64,000 nt of DNA from Gluconacetobacter asukensis (GTDB taxonomy: Bacteria; Pseudomonadota; Alphaproteobacteria; Acetobacterales; Acetobacteraceae), in contig NZ_JABEQE010000010.1 in NCBI RefSeq assembly GCF_014174375.1, positions 1-64,000 of the forward strand. The letters are read 5' to 3'. Below are positions 40,332 to 49,247 of the stretch, piece after piece. Both the position numbers and the translations under genes were made by a program. The notes under the pieces were generated by a model, which saw only the letters and a list, made by a program, of their open reading frames with translations, did no database searches and was not told where the DNA came from. How positions within the stretch are numbered: position 1 is the stretch's first letter; each line of letters begins with the position of its first letter.

Positions 40332-41083
40332 TCAATCGCAAGCTCGGCAAGCGCCCGGCCAAACACGATCCGCGCACATATCGCCTGGCGCCGGTTCTGG
40401 CCGGGCACCTGCCGGCGGCCCCCGAGGCTCACGACTGGACAGTCGGCGTGCCGTTCGAGATGTGGGGCAACGACCGATTCGGATGCTGCGCGTTTGCCGC
40501 GCAGGCCGCGCATCTGGCCATGTGGACGCGGGCGGCGCAGGCGGTCACGGTCTTGCCGACCAGCACCGTCCTGTCGAACTATGCCGAGGTCACGGGCTTT
40601 GACCCGACGACGGGCGCCAACGACGACGGCACGATCCTGCTGGACGAGCTGAGCCACTGGCGGCGGGATGGCCTCGTGCGGCCAGGCCAGCCAGGCCGGG
40701 ACTATCTGACTGCCTATGGCGCAATCGATCCCCGCGACCGGGACGGCATCAAGCGGGCGGTCTGCTTCCTCGGCGGCGTGCTGTCCGGTGTACAGGTGCC
40801 GAATGGCTTCCTGTCGCTGCCGCTCGGCGCAACGTGGGACTGGAACGCGATAACCGATCACGCGCCGGCCGGCGGACATGCTATCGCGATCGGCGGCTAT
40901 GACTCTGCCGGGATCTTTTTCAACACCTGGGGAACGCGGACGTTCATGCCGTGGACGACGTTTGAGCGGATCGCAGACGAGGCATACGGTCTGCTCAGCC
41001 GGCAGAACTGGCTGACGATTCCCGGCCTGTCACCGCTGGGCGAGGATGTTGAGGCGCTGGTTGCGGAGATGCGGGCAGCTTAG
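40328..41083 (+). CDS. Papain-like cysteine protease-fold protein
   Basis: A 251-residue protein. NDRFGCCAFAAQAAHLAMWT gives the active-site Cys, PAGGHAIAIGGYDSAGIFF the His, and NTWGTR the Asn/Trp, as in C1/C39-like peptidases. PAKHDPRTYRLAPVLAGHLP resembles the start of phage or fungal C1-like proteins. No signal peptide. Last gene before attR; it may be a lysogenic-conversion gene. ATGA overlap with previous. Confidence 0.72.
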   Translation: MINRKLGKRPAKHDPRTYRLAPVLAGHLPAAPEAHDWTVGVPFEMWGNDRFGCCAFAAQAAHLAMWTRAAQAVTVLPTSTVLSNYAEVTGFDPTTGANDDGTILLDELSHWRRDGLVRPGQPGRDYLTAYGAIDPRDRDGIKRAVCFLGGVLSGVQVPNGFLSLPLGATWDWNAITDHAPAGGHAIAIGGYDSAGIFFNTWGTRTFMPWTTFERIADEAYGLLSRQNWLTIPGLSPLGEDVEALVAEMRAA

Positions 41084-41441
41084 CGCTTCTGCCCTTGGAA
41101 ATGCCCAGACGAATGGGGCTGCGCCGGAGGCCTCCGCGTTATGAGCGCGACGAGCTACCTGACTGCTCTACCCTACGTCATGTGCTGGGGTCGATGAGCG
41201 TGGCGTTGTAGCCCTATCAGGGTTGTGCTTACCGCCATCTTCCATCAGGTCCACGCCCTAACGCTTCGCTGATTACTTTTGGGAGGAATCATCTACCCGC
41301 AGCCCGAGCAGAATCGCACGGATGGGGGAGGGATACAAGGGGGAAGCGGGCACCTCGAATGGAGATTGGGCACCTTCTGGGCAGAACTGAAAATGACTCC
41401 ATGTAAGTTATTGTGATATATATGTAAATATCAGTATCTAT
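41084..41441. other. Non-coding right end of prophage
   Basis: About 358 nt with no convincing gene. It contains a perfect 12-bp palindrome CGGAGGCCTCCG at about 41109-41120 and an AT-rich stretch (TATATATGTAAATATCAG) right before attR, which suits integrase or IHF binding at the P-arm. Confidence 0.6.
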
Positions 41442-41492
41442 ACAACCTTGCCAAGGTTGGGGTCGTGGGTTCGAATCCCATCGCCCGCTCCA
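41442..41492 (+). repeat. attR, 51-bp direct repeat
   Basis: Identical to 2434-2484. It is a 3' fragment of tRNA-Gly lacking the acceptor and D-arm 5' parts, so it is not a functional tRNA. Confidence 0.95.
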
Positions 41493-41521
41493 GATTTCTC
41501 TAGGAAATCAGTCGGTTAAAG

Positions 41522-41543
41522 CGGCCCTTCGGGGCCGTTTTTT
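41522..41543 (+). terminator. Original terminator of tRNA-Gly
   Basis: CGGCCC-TTCG-GGGCCG followed by TTTTTT. In the uninfected chromosome it would follow the tRNA by about 30 nt; the prophage has moved it 39 kb away from the 5' half. Confidence 0.85.
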
Positions 41544-41685
41544 GTTTGCGCGGCCGGCTCTGTCCGGCGATGCAAACCCCCTTGTAAGCATCAGAATCGT
41601 AGAGCCGGACACACTGCGTGTTGGCGGATGGGCGTCATCTCAAACGCCGCCGTCTCCGTGCTGCCGGCCAGGCAGAAGCGGCTGC

Positions 41686-43002
41686 TCAAGGCCGCGCCGA
41701 TCCCCTGCGTGGTCCGCGACGCCGCGACCCAAGGAACCGGGCAGGGTCGTACGGCGCGGCCTCGGGGACGGTATCGCCGCCGACCATCCGCCCGATCAAC
41801 TCCGCGGTCCATGGCGCGCTGACCAGCCCCAGATGCCCATGGCCCGTGGCGTAGAACACGCCCCGCGTCGAGGGCGAGGGGCCGATGACAGGCAGACAGT
41901 CCGGTGTCGACGGCCGGTTGCCCATCCAGTGCCGGACCGTGGAAAAGCCCCCGATTTTCACGAGAGGCAGGCCGTCGCGCAGGCGATCGAGCAGGATACG
42001 GGCCCGCCGCCAGTCGGGCGCTGCCCCGTCGGGTGCGAATTCCACCTGCCCGGCGGCACGCATGCCCCCTTTCATCGGGGTGATACCGAATTTGAGGTCC
42101 GACATCATGACGGGAACGGGCGGTTCATCCGTCACGCCGGGAATCTGGACATGATAGCCGCGCTCGCTCACCAGCGGGACGGAATCCCCCAACATGGCCC
42201 CCAGAGCGCGAGAGCCCATCCCGGCTGCAACGACGACGCCGTCGCAGGCCACGACCCGGCCCGCCGTGCTGACGCCGCGCACCTGCCCGGCCTCCGTCAC
42301 GAAGCCATCGACATGCCCGTCGGCGAAGCGCACGCCCTGTTCGCGTGCCAGCGTGGCCAGGGCCGCCACATAACCCCCCGGATCGGCGCAATGAGCCCCA
42401 TCGGAAATCTGCGCCGCGAAACCATATCGGGGCCCCAGGCCGGGGCACGCCGCTTCCAGCGCCGTACGGTCGAGCGTACGCCAGCGCACGCCGTTTTCGC
42501 GCCGGAGCTGCCAGCCGAAGGCATCGGCCTCATAGGCGGCCTCATCCGGATAGACGATCAGCAGCCCCTTGCGCTGGATCAGTTCGGGAACGCCCGCTTC
42601 CGCCGCCAGTGCCGCGTGCCGATCCGGCGCGTCGGCCAGGAATGGCCGCAGGGCCGACGCGATGGCGCGGGCGCGGGCACGGGTGGCGCCACAGGCGACA
42701 AAGCGCAGCAGCCACAGCCAGATATGCGGCAGGGACGAGGGGCGCAGGCGCAACGGGCCCTGGGCATCCAGCAGGTAGCCGGGCAGCTTCTTCCACATGC
42801 CGGGCATGGAAATCGGCACGACGGACCCCGGACTCAGCCATCCGGCATTGCCGTAGCTCGCGGCATTTTCCGATCCCGGCGCGTCGGTGGACAGAAGGGT
42901 GACGTCATGCCCCATGCGACGCAGGCGCAGCGCAATCGTCACGCCCACGGCCCCCGCGCCGATGACGACGAGCCGCGCGCCCCACGCTGGCGGAGCAGCC
43001 AT
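41686..43002 (-). CDS. dadA: FAD-dependent D-amino-acid dehydrogenase (DadA-like)
   Basis: A 438-residue DAO-family flavoprotein. VVIGAGAVGVTIALRLRRMG is the N-terminal FAD fold, SENAASYGNAGWLSP is the typical DadA block, and HWMGNRPSTPDCLPVIGPSP plus YATGHGHLGL are the C-terminal FAD and substrate motifs. It would oxidise D-amino acids or similar secondary amines to 2-oxo acids, delivering electrons to quinone. Fourth gene of a leftward operon with a polar amino-acid ABC transporter, which suggests that the same compound is imported and oxidised. ATG overlaps the ATPase stop. Confidence 0.88.
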   Translation of the reverse strand: MAAPPAWGARLVVIGAGAVGVTIALRLRRMGHDVTLLSTDAPGSENAASYGNAGWLSPGSVVPISMPGMWKKLPGYLLDAQGPLRLRPSSLPHIWLWLLRFVACGATRARARAIASALRPFLADAPDRHAALAAEAGVPELIQRKGLLIVYPDEAAYEADAFGWQLRRENGVRWRTLDRTALEAACPGLGPRYGFAAQISDGAHCADPGGYVAALATLAREQGVRFADGHVDGFVTEAGQVRGVSTAGRVVACDGVVVAAGMGSRALGAMLGDSVPLVSERGYHVQIPGVTDEPPVPVMMSDLKFGITPMKGGMRAAGQVEFAPDGAAPDWRRARILLDRLRDGLPLVKIGGFSTVRHWMGNRPSTPDCLPVIGPSPSTRGVFYATGHGHLGLVSAPWTAELIGRMVGGDTVPEAAPYDPARFLGSRRRGPRRGSARP

Positions 43003-43775
43003 CAGGCTTTGCCCATATGGAAATGTTTCAGGAACGTCCGGGTCCGTTCTTCCCGCGGGTCTTCGATGACCTGCCGCGCCGGACCCGATTCCACGATATG
43101 TCCGTCCGCCATGAAGACGACGGTATCGGCCACGTCCCGTGCGTAGGACATTTCATGCGTGACCACGATCTGGGTCATGCCCGCCTGCGCCAGGTCGCGC
43201 ATCACGCTCAGGATCTCGGCCACGCGCTGCGGGTCGAGCGCGGATGTCGCCTCGTCGAACAGCATGACCTTCGGTTCCATCGCCAGGGCACGGGCAATCG
43301 CCACGCGCTGCTTCTGGCCGCCGGAAAGACGCTCGGGCATGGTGTCGGCAAAACTCTCCATCCCCATGCGCTCCAGCAGCGGACGGGCAATCCGCTCGGC
43401 CTCGTCGCGCGACCGGCCACGCACGAAACGCGGGCCCGACATCACGTTTTCCAGGACCGTCAGGTGCGGAAACAGGTTGAAGGACTGGAAGACCATGCCG
43501 GCTTCCGCACGGAACGCCGCCATGGAATTCGTGCGGTGGCGCGATGCCCCGGCGCCGAACCGCATCGTATGGTTGTCGATCGTGACCGACCCGGAATCGG
43601 GAGCTTCCAGAAGATTGACGCAGCGCAGCAGCGTGGATTTTCCCGATCCGCTGGGGCCGATCAGGGCAAGCACATTGCCTTGCGGCACCCCCAGCGAAAT
43701 GTCCTTGAGCACGTCGCGCCTGCCGAAGCGCTTGGACAGGTTCACGATGTCGATCATCAGGGGTTCCCTAGCCAT
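43002..43775 (-). CDS. Polar amino-acid ABC transporter ATPase
   Basis: A 257-residue ATP-binding subunit of the GlnQ/HisP group: Walker A IGPSGSGKSTLL, Q-loop MVFQSFNLFPHLTV, signature LSGGQKQRVAIARA, Walker B VMLFDEATSALDP, H-loop VVTHEM. Energises the permease encoded just upstream. Start at 43775 (8-nt overlap with permease) or 43757. Confidence 0.93.
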   Translation of the reverse strand: MAREPLMIDIVNLSKRFGRRDVLKDISLGVPQGNVLALIGPSGSGKSTLLRCVNLLEAPDSGSVTIDNHTMRFGAGASRHRTNSMAAFRAEAGMVFQSFNLFPHLTVLENVMSGPRFVRGRSRDEAERIARPLLERMGMESFADTMPERLSGGQKQRVAIARALAMEPKVMLFDEATSALDPQRVAEILSVMRDLAQAGMTQIVVTHEMSYARDVADTVVFMADGHIVESGPARQVIEDPREERTRTFLKHFHMGKA

Positions 43776-44427
43776 GACGCCGACGCTCCAGCAGCCGCGC
43801 GCCTTGCGTCATCGGAAACAGGATCAGGAAATAGATGATGGCGATCGTGGTATAGACCTCCAGCGGCTTGTAGGTGGCGGAGGAGACCATCTGTCCCTGA
43901 TAGACCAGGTCGGGAACGGTCACGACCGAAATCAGCGACGTGTTCTTCAACTGCAGCACCACCTGGCTGACGAGCGGGCCGGTCATGCGCCGCAGGGCCT
44001 GCGGCATGATGATCCGGCGCATCATCGTGATTGGCGTCATGCCCAGCGCGGCGGCGGCGTCCCACTGGCCGCGGTCGATCGAATCCAGTCCCGCTCGAAA
44101 GATTTCGCTGTAGAACGCCGCGCCGTATAGCGACAGCGCCAGCAGTGCCGCCGTGGCGGGCGACAGGCTCAGCCCCAGCACGACCGGCAGCGCGTAATAG
44201 CACCATACAAGTTGCACCAGGGCCGGCGTGCAGCGGAAGATTTCGACGACCGCGCCGGCGGGGATGGACAGAATCTTCCAGCCGCTGCGCCGCGCCAGCG
44301 TCAGCAGCAGGCCCGCGGCCATGCCGATGATCGCGCTGGCAAGGGTGAAGCCCAATGTATATTCAAGACCGATCCTGAAAAGAGACCAGTATTGAAGGAT
44401 CGGGCCGAAATCCCATTGATAGGTCAT
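43768..44427 (-). CDS. Polar amino-acid ABC transporter permease
   Basis: A 219-residue permease of the HisM/GlnP type with about five membrane spans and the EAA loop SIDRGQWDAAAALGMTPITM. RCTPALVQLVWCYYALPVVL is typical of the family. A single permease gene is present, so it may homodimerise. ATG 44427 is preferred, clear of the upstream stop; an earlier ATG (44487) is inside the binding-protein gene. Confidence 0.9.
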   Translation of the reverse strand: MTYQWDFGPILQYWSLFRIGLEYTLGFTLASAIIGMAAGLLLTLARRSGWKILSIPAGAVVEIFRCTPALVQLVWCYYALPVVLGLSLSPATAALLALSLYGAAFYSEIFRAGLDSIDRGQWDAAAALGMTPITMMRRIIMPQALRRMTGPLVSQVVLQLKNTSLISVVTVPDLVYQGQMVSSATYKPLEVYTTIAIIYFLILFPMTQGARLLERRRHG

Positions 44428-44446
44428 GATGCGGGCCGCATCCGCA

Positions 44447-45292
44447 TCAGAATTCCAGGCCGGGTGGCAGCGATGCCGGGTCGACATTGCTGGCCCGCAG
44501 CGCCTTGAACATCCATTCCTGCACGATGCCCTCCGAACGGTTGTAGAGAAGCCAGTTATTGACGAAGGTCAGGAAACGCGGGTCGGGCGAGACGGGCACG
44601 CCGATACAGGTCGGCTGATGCACCACGGGCTGCGGCAGGACCAAGTCCCCCACCGCCGGATTGCGCGCATGCATCACGGCCGCGATCACCACGACCTGAA
44701 CCACGCAATCCGCGCGTCCGGCCTGAAGCGCCATGATCGCGTCGGTCGGGGACTGGACCGCAACGGGGGTACAATGGGGCAGCCGGCGCCGGACGAAGAT
44801 GTCGTGCGACGAACCGGTGTCGAAGGCGACGCGGATCTCGGGTTTGTCCAGATCATCCCACGTCGCGACGGAAAGGCCCTTCTTCGCAATGACCGTGAAG
44901 GCGTTGTTGATGGCGAGGTCGCTGAACTGGATCTGCAGCGCCCGCGCCGGGGTGGGGCTCAGGGCGAACATGATGTCGATCTTGCCGGTCTGGAGGTCCA
45001 TGACCGACGTCCCCCACTCGGCCTCGATAATTTCGGGCGTAACCCCCAGGGCCGCGGCCATGTCCTTGACCATGTCGACGCACGCGCCGCTCCAGCCCCC
45101 GCCCAGGATATCCTTGTGGAAAAAGGGTTCCGATCCCGGAATGGCGGCGGTGCGGAGCCTGCCCGCGGCCTTGATGCGCTCGATCGTTCCCCCCGCTTCC
45201 TGCGCCCGTGCCAGGCCTATGCCCGACAGGGACGTGGCGGCCGCGACGCCGCTCAGGGCCAGGACCGATGCAAAGGCTCGACGTGTTGTCAC
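44447..45292 (-). CDS. Amino-acid ABC transporter substrate-binding protein
   Basis: A 281-residue family 3 binding protein from GTG 45292. Tat-type or Sec signal (TTRRAFASVLALSGVAAATS, then LARAQE). The mature part has IERIKAAGRLRTAAIPGSEP, WSGACVDMVKDMAAALGVTP and KIDIMFALSPTPARALQIQF. Binds a polar amino acid in the periplasm; ligand unknown. First gene of the leftward operon. Confidence 0.9.
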   Translation of the reverse strand: MTTRRAFASVLALSGVAAATSLSGIGLARAQEAGGTIERIKAAGRLRTAAIPGSEPFFHKDILGGGWSGACVDMVKDMAAALGVTPEIIEAEWGTSVMDLQTGKIDIMFALSPTPARALQIQFSDLAINNAFTVIAKKGLSVATWDDLDKPEIRVAFDTGSSHDIFVRRRLPHCTPVAVQSPTDAIMALQAGRADCVVQVVVIAAVMHARNPAVGDLVLPQPVVHQPTCIGVPVSPDPRFLTFVNNWLLYNRSEGIVQEWMFKALRASNVDPASLPPGLEF

Positions 45293-45487
45293 TCTACGAC
45301 CTCCCCCGCCGCCATCAGGCGAACCGTTTACAACGCATATCGAGTTTAGGGAGGCGGGCGGCACCGTAAAGCCGAAATCGCCCCCCGTCAGACGGCCTGA
45401 TTCTTCAGGGGGGGGGTGCCGGTTCCTCGACGAACCTGTCCAGCGCCGCGCCGGCGATCCGCCCGGTTCGGAATGTTTGACCCAATT

Positions 45488-46267
45488 TCAGAACAGGCCG
45501 CGATAGTCGCCCCCGTCCACCAGCAGGCTCTGGGCAGTGATGAAGCCTGCCTTCTGCGAGCAGAAGAAGGCGACCGCCGCCGCAATCTCCTCGACGTCGC
45601 CGAACCGCTTCGCCGGGTTGGCGGCAGCGCGCTCCGCCCAGATGCTGTCATAGCTGCGCCCCGTCATGCGCGACAGGTCCTGGACATGGGCATGCTGTGC
45701 CGCCGAATCGATGATGCCCGGCAGAACATTGTTGATCGTGACGTTCCGCGCGACCAGCTGGCGCGCCAGACCCGACGAAAAGGCCACCAGCCCCGATCGC
45801 GCGGCATTGGAAAGGCCCATCTCAGCCTGCGGATTCTTCACGCTGCGCGAGACGATGTTGACGATGCGGCCGAAACCGCGCGCGCTCATGCCGTCCACGG
45901 CAAGGCGGATCATGTCGATCGGGGCCAGCATCATCATGTCCACGCCCGCGATCCAGTGCGCCCGGTCCCACTCGCGGAAATCGCCTGGCGGCATGCCGCC
46001 GCCATTATTCACCAGAATGTCTGGTTGTGGACAGGCGGCGAAGATCCGCTGCCGGTCCTCATCCCGCGTCAGGTCCGCAGCCACGGCCACCGCGTCGCGC
46101 CCGGTCTGCGCGCGCACCAGCGACGCGGTTTCCTCAAGCGCCGCACGGTCGCGCGCCACCAGCGTGACCGCTGCGCCCTCGGCTGCCAGCGTCATGGCGA
46201 TCGCCCGGCCCATGCCGCGGCTGGCCCCGCACACGATCGCGTGGCGCCCCTCCAGTCCCAGATCCAC
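45488..46267 (-). CDS. SDR-family protein lacking the YxxxK motif
   Basis: A 259-residue Rossmann protein: HAIVCGASRGMGRAIAMTLA (NADP-binding) and ILVNNGGGMPPG. After the catalytic-strand region IVNIVSRSVKNPQAEMGLSN the sequence reads AARSGLVAF where Tyr-xxx-Lys should stand; neither Tyr nor Lys is in place. This matches the atypical SDR subfamily with LSNxxR, whose chemistry is unclear. The C-terminal FITAQSLLVDGG is normal. It lies 195 nt upstream of the transporter operon on the same strand. Confidence 0.88.
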   Translation of the reverse strand: MDLGLEGRHAIVCGASRGMGRAIAMTLAAEGAAVTLVARDRAALEETASLVRAQTGRDAVAVAADLTRDEDRQRIFAACPQPDILVNNGGGMPPGDFREWDRAHWIAGVDMMMLAPIDMIRLAVDGMSARGFGRIVNIVSRSVKNPQAEMGLSNAARSGLVAFSSGLARQLVARNVTINNVLPGIIDSAAQHAHVQDLSRMTGRSYDSIWAERAAANPAKRFGDVEEIAAAVAFFCSQKAGFITAQSLLVDGGDYRGLF

Positions 46268-46776
46268 GTCCCGGCTCCCCTCGGAAAATTACAGCCCGAC
46301 ACGGCCGCGACATGGCATTCGTGCGGGAAATGCCGGCACAGCGCGATATCATCGGCCATATCTTTCCGTTTTAATTTCGGCCTGGCAAGGAGCGCGCGCA
46401 GGACCTCGTCCAGTTCGGGAGTCATAGGATTCTGATCAAGATAGTTCAGATCATGCTCTTTGCGAATGAATGACAGGTTCAGGCCCGAACCTGGGTGCGC
46501 CGCTACGGCATCCGGCCCTGCGCCGCCTGTCGGACCGTTGGCGCAGGGTGTCTGGCCAGATCCACTGAGGACCATGATCGGATGATGAAACGCATACGAT
46601 CTGGCGCTTCGGAACAAGAGAGGCGAGGCGTTTCGAATCATGTGGCAGATTGAACTGGCGCGGGAAACAAAGCCCTTATATATAACAGGCTTATAGGAAG
46701 CAGGATGGAACGGGACGCTGGTGGCGATGAAAATTACCGCCCGGATCGCAGAACACATCAACCGGGGCTTACGCGC
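46268..46776. other. Divergent intergenic region, no clear gene
   Basis: About 509 nt between the divergent SDR and aminotransferase genes. A minus-strand frame from ATG 46425 to 46192 (about 77 residues; MTPELDEVLRALLARPKLKR at the start) looks protein-like but has no ribosome site and runs 76 nt into the SDR gene. A TATATAT-containing stretch near 46676-46690 could be part of a promoter for the aminotransferase. Confidence 0.5.
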
Positions 46777-48129
46777 ATGACTTCCGTGAAACAGGACGAG
46801 GCGATGGTCAACGCCTTCGATCCCGGCCGGCTGGCGGAATGCGATGCCGAGACGCGCGGCATGATCGAACGGCGCATGCGCCTGCTCGGCCCGGCCTATC
46901 GCCTGTTCTACGAAAATCCGCTCCGCATCGAACGGGGGAGCGGCACATTCCTCTACGACCAGAATGGCGAGGAATATCTCGACGCCTACAATAATGTCGC
47001 CGGCGTCGGACATGCGCATCCGCGTGTCGCGGAGGCGATCGCGGCACAGGCCGCGCGCCTGTGTACGCACACGCGCTACGTGCAGGAACCCATCTTGCGC
47101 TATGCGGAGCGGATTCTGCCGAGCTTCGGCGGAACGCTGGCCGATGACGGCCATATCATGTTCACCTGCACCGGGTCAGAAGCCAACGACCTGGCGCTGC
47201 GCATCGCGCAGCACCATACGGGCCGGAACGGAATCATCATCACGTCCGAGGCCTATCACGGAAATTCCAGCCTCACGGCCGGGCTTTCGCCATCTCTGGG
47301 GCGCCGCGCACCGCTGGGCCAATGGGTCCGGCAGGTCCCCACCCCCGATTCCTATCGCCTTCCGCGTGACACGATGGTTTCCTGGTTTCTCGATCATGTG
47401 GCGCGCCAGATCGACGATCTGGAACGGCACGGAAACGGGCTCGCCGCCTTTATCTGCGATTCCATCTTTTCCTCGGACGGCATCTATGACGATCCGGTCG
47501 ATCTGCTGGCACCGGTGGCCGAACTCGTGCGGAGCCGGGGCGGGGTCTTCATCGCCGACGAGGTCCAGGCCGGATTCGGCCGAACCGGCCATGGCTTCTG
47601 GGGATATCGCCGCCATGGCGTCGATCCCGACATGGTGACGATGGGCAAGCCGATGGGCAATGGCTTTCCCATCGCGGCCCTTGCCGTCCGCTCCGACATC
47701 GTCGCCGGTTTCGGACGCGACATGCGCTATTTCAATACGTTCGGCGGCAATTCGGTCGCGATCGCCGCCGCCCAGGCCACGCTCGACATCCTGCGCGACG
47801 ACGCCCTGCCCGAACATGCGGATCGCGTCGGGGACTATATCCGCGCCGGCTTCGCCAGATTACAGAAACGATTCCCGGTCATCGGCGATATTCGCGGTGC
47901 CGGCCTGTATGTCGGCGTGGAGATGGTCAAGGACCCGGAGAGCAAGGCGCCGGACGGCGTGCTGGCGGCACGCATCGTCAACGGACTCAGAAACCGGCAT
48001 GTCCTGATCTCGGCGACGGGATGTCACGCCAACACGCTCAAGATCCGGCCGCCGCTGGTGTTCACCACGGGCGATGCGGATCGGTTGCTGCACCATGCCG
48101 AAGCGCTGCTCGAGGAATTGGCGGAATAA
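46777..48129 (+). CDS. Class III aminotransferase (AGXT2-like)
   Basis: A 450-residue PLP enzyme. GSGTFLYDQNGEEYLDAYNN and VAGVGHAHPRVAEAIAAQ start the fold; FTCTGSEANDLALRIAQHHT binds the cofactor phosphate, GGVFIADEVQAGFGRTG holds the PLP Asp, and VTMGKPMGNGFPIAAL holds the Schiff-base Lys. It belongs to the AGXT2/ethanolamine-phosphate lyase-like branch; substrate not determined. Start at 46777 (MTSVKQDE) or 46804 (MVNAFD). Divergent from the SDR gene and possibly linked with D-amino-acid use. Confidence 0.88.
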   Translation: MTSVKQDEAMVNAFDPGRLAECDAETRGMIERRMRLLGPAYRLFYENPLRIERGSGTFLYDQNGEEYLDAYNNVAGVGHAHPRVAEAIAAQAARLCTHTRYVQEPILRYAERILPSFGGTLADDGHIMFTCTGSEANDLALRIAQHHTGRNGIIITSEAYHGNSSLTAGLSPSLGRRAPLGQWVRQVPTPDSYRLPRDTMVSWFLDHVARQIDDLERHGNGLAAFICDSIFSSDGIYDDPVDLLAPVAELVRSRGGVFIADEVQAGFGRTGHGFWGYRRHGVDPDMVTMGKPMGNGFPIAALAVRSDIVAGFGRDMRYFNTFGGNSVAIAAAQATLDILRDDALPEHADRVGDYIRAGFARLQKRFPVIGDIRGAGLYVGVEMVKDPESKAPDGVLAARIVNGLRNRHVLISATGCHANTLKIRPPLVFTTGDADRLLHHAEALLEELAE

Positions 48130-48168
48130 GAAATCCGGCGAAGGTCACGGCCGCTGTTGTCGGCCGGC

Positions 48169-48588
48169 TCACGCGTCGCCCGGCCGCGTATTCGCCATCC
48201 CGGCGCCATCCGCCTCGGGCGCTTCTTCCGGCAGGCGTTCGGCCAGCAACGCACGGCGCTCGCCAAGCCAGGCGCTGTCCAGAAGGTGATCCCGGCGCGG
48301 AAACCGCGTATTCGGATGGATCAGCACGCTGAGGCTCCGGTGATTGAGCATCAGCCATGGCACCAGGGTCGCGAACAGCGCGGTCTCGAAGGCGATCTGG
48401 TACATCGGCAGCGTGTGCGGCCCGACCGGTACCTCATGCCAGCGGCCCAGCCGCACGGCGAAACGATCGGCGATGGCGGTGCGCAGGCGTTCGGCCTCCG
48501 CGCGCTCCTCCGGGCCGTCGAAATAGACATGGGCATGGTAGCTGGCAATCGTCTCGACCGGTCGGATCGGCTCGGGCATCGGGGTCAT
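48169..48588 (-). CDS. DOPA 4,5-dioxygenase family protein
   Basis: A 139-residue protein: [57 protein letters not shown] and [13 protein letters not shown] are the four conserved blocks of the family. Histidines in HAH, RWHE, GPH and HP are likely metal ligands. Plant and fungal members cut DOPA rings; the bacterial substrate is unknown. ATG 48588 overlaps the upstream stop. Confidence 0.88.
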   Translation of the reverse strand: MTPMPEPIRPVETIASYHAHVYFDGPEERAEAERLRTAIADRFAVRLGRWHEVPVGPHTLPMYQIAFETALFATLVPWLMLNHRSLSVLIHPNTRFPRRDHLLDSAWLGERRALLAERLPEEAPEADGAGMANTRPGDA

Positions 48589-49247
48589 CTGGCCTTCCAC
48601 TGGTCGGTCCGTTCGGGACGGGCCTCGGACAGTGCCTTTTTCACGCCGGCAATGTCCAGGTCGGTGGCATAGACCGGCGTGCCGGGCTGCTGCCGCCAGG
48701 ACTCGTCCAGCCCGCCGGCATCGACCGCGTCGAAGCCCAGATCATGCACCAGATCGAGCACGATGGCCTTGACGATGGGGTCGTCACCCGCCACGGGCAG
48801 GGCAATGCGCCCCGGCGTTCCCGGCGGTCTGCCGTTTTCCAGAAGATGCAGAAAATAGATGTTGTTGAATGCCTTGATGACCGGGTGCCCGATCATCTGC
48901 GCGACCCAGCGGCTCTCCGGCAGCCCGTCCTCGATTGCTGCGATCCTGCCGTCCCGCTGCTGCGGGTAATAATTCCCGGTATCGACAACCGGCAATGCAG
49001 GCGGCACGTTCGCAAACAGGTCGTGCGGCAGATGCGGGACGTTCTTCTCCGGAATCGTCAGCACGACCAGATCGACGCCCTTCACCGCTTCATGCGGCGT
49101 CACGGCGGTGGCCCCGGTTTCCGCCGCCAGGTCGCCCAGCGTCTCGGGGCCGCGGGAATTGGCCACCAGAACGGTATAGCCCAGCGCCGTCAGGCGCCGG
49201 GTGAGGGTGCCGCCGATATGGCCGGCGCCGATAATGCCGATTTTCAT
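48585..49247 (-). CDS. F420-dependent NADP reductase-like oxidoreductase
   Basis: A 220-residue protein with a Rossmann start [29 protein letters not shown] (NADP 2'-phosphate binding), [13 protein letters not shown] and [17 protein letters not shown]. This is the NADPH-dependent F420 reductase fold (also called NAD-binding of YcgX group). Acetic acid bacteria do not generally make F420, so the true substrate may differ. A long upstream frame to 49592 is not part of the gene. Confidence 0.85.
   Translation of the reverse strand: MKIGIIGAGHIGGTLTRRLTALGYTVLVANSRGPETLGDLAAETGATAVTPHEAVKGVDLVVLTIPEKNVPHLPHDLFANVPPALPVVDTGNYYPQQRDGRIAAIEDGLPESRWVAQMIGHPVIKAFNNIYFLHLLENGRPPGTPGRIALPVAGDDPIVKAIVLDLVHDLGFDAVDAGGLDESWRQQPGTPVYATDLDIAGVKKALSEARPERTDQWKAR

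Larger units (their letters stand above)
2434..41492. mobile_element. P22-like temperate prophage, complete
   Basis: The element is bounded by a perfect 51-bp repeat of the tRNA-Gly 3' part; the unit between repeats is about 39.0 kb. It contains integrase next to attL, a repressor/Cro switch, recombination and replication genes, a full terminase-to-ejection-protein virion set in P22 gene order, an immI-like antirepressor locus and a lysis cassette. No frameshift or gap was seen in any essential gene, so it may be inducible. The tail genes (gp4, gp10, needle-like and tailspike) point to a short-tailed podovirus. The AT-rich insert at about 36.78-37.9 kb looks like a later acquisition (moron). 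Confidence 0.95.

Noticed and set aside
41442-41492. A second tRNA-Gly gene
   Set aside because: Only the anticodon arm onward is present. The 5' acceptor and D-arm are missing, so it is attR.
41542-43146. A 534-residue plus-strand open frame over dadA and the ABC ATPase
   Set aside because: It is the mirror of the dadA gene, which has all flavoprotein motifs. The composition is Arg/Gly/His-rich with no domain.
46192-46425. A possible 77-residue minus-strand gene before the SDR
   Set aside because: It looks protein-like, but has no ribosome site and runs 76 nt into a well-supported gene in another frame. Noted as part of the intergenic region only.
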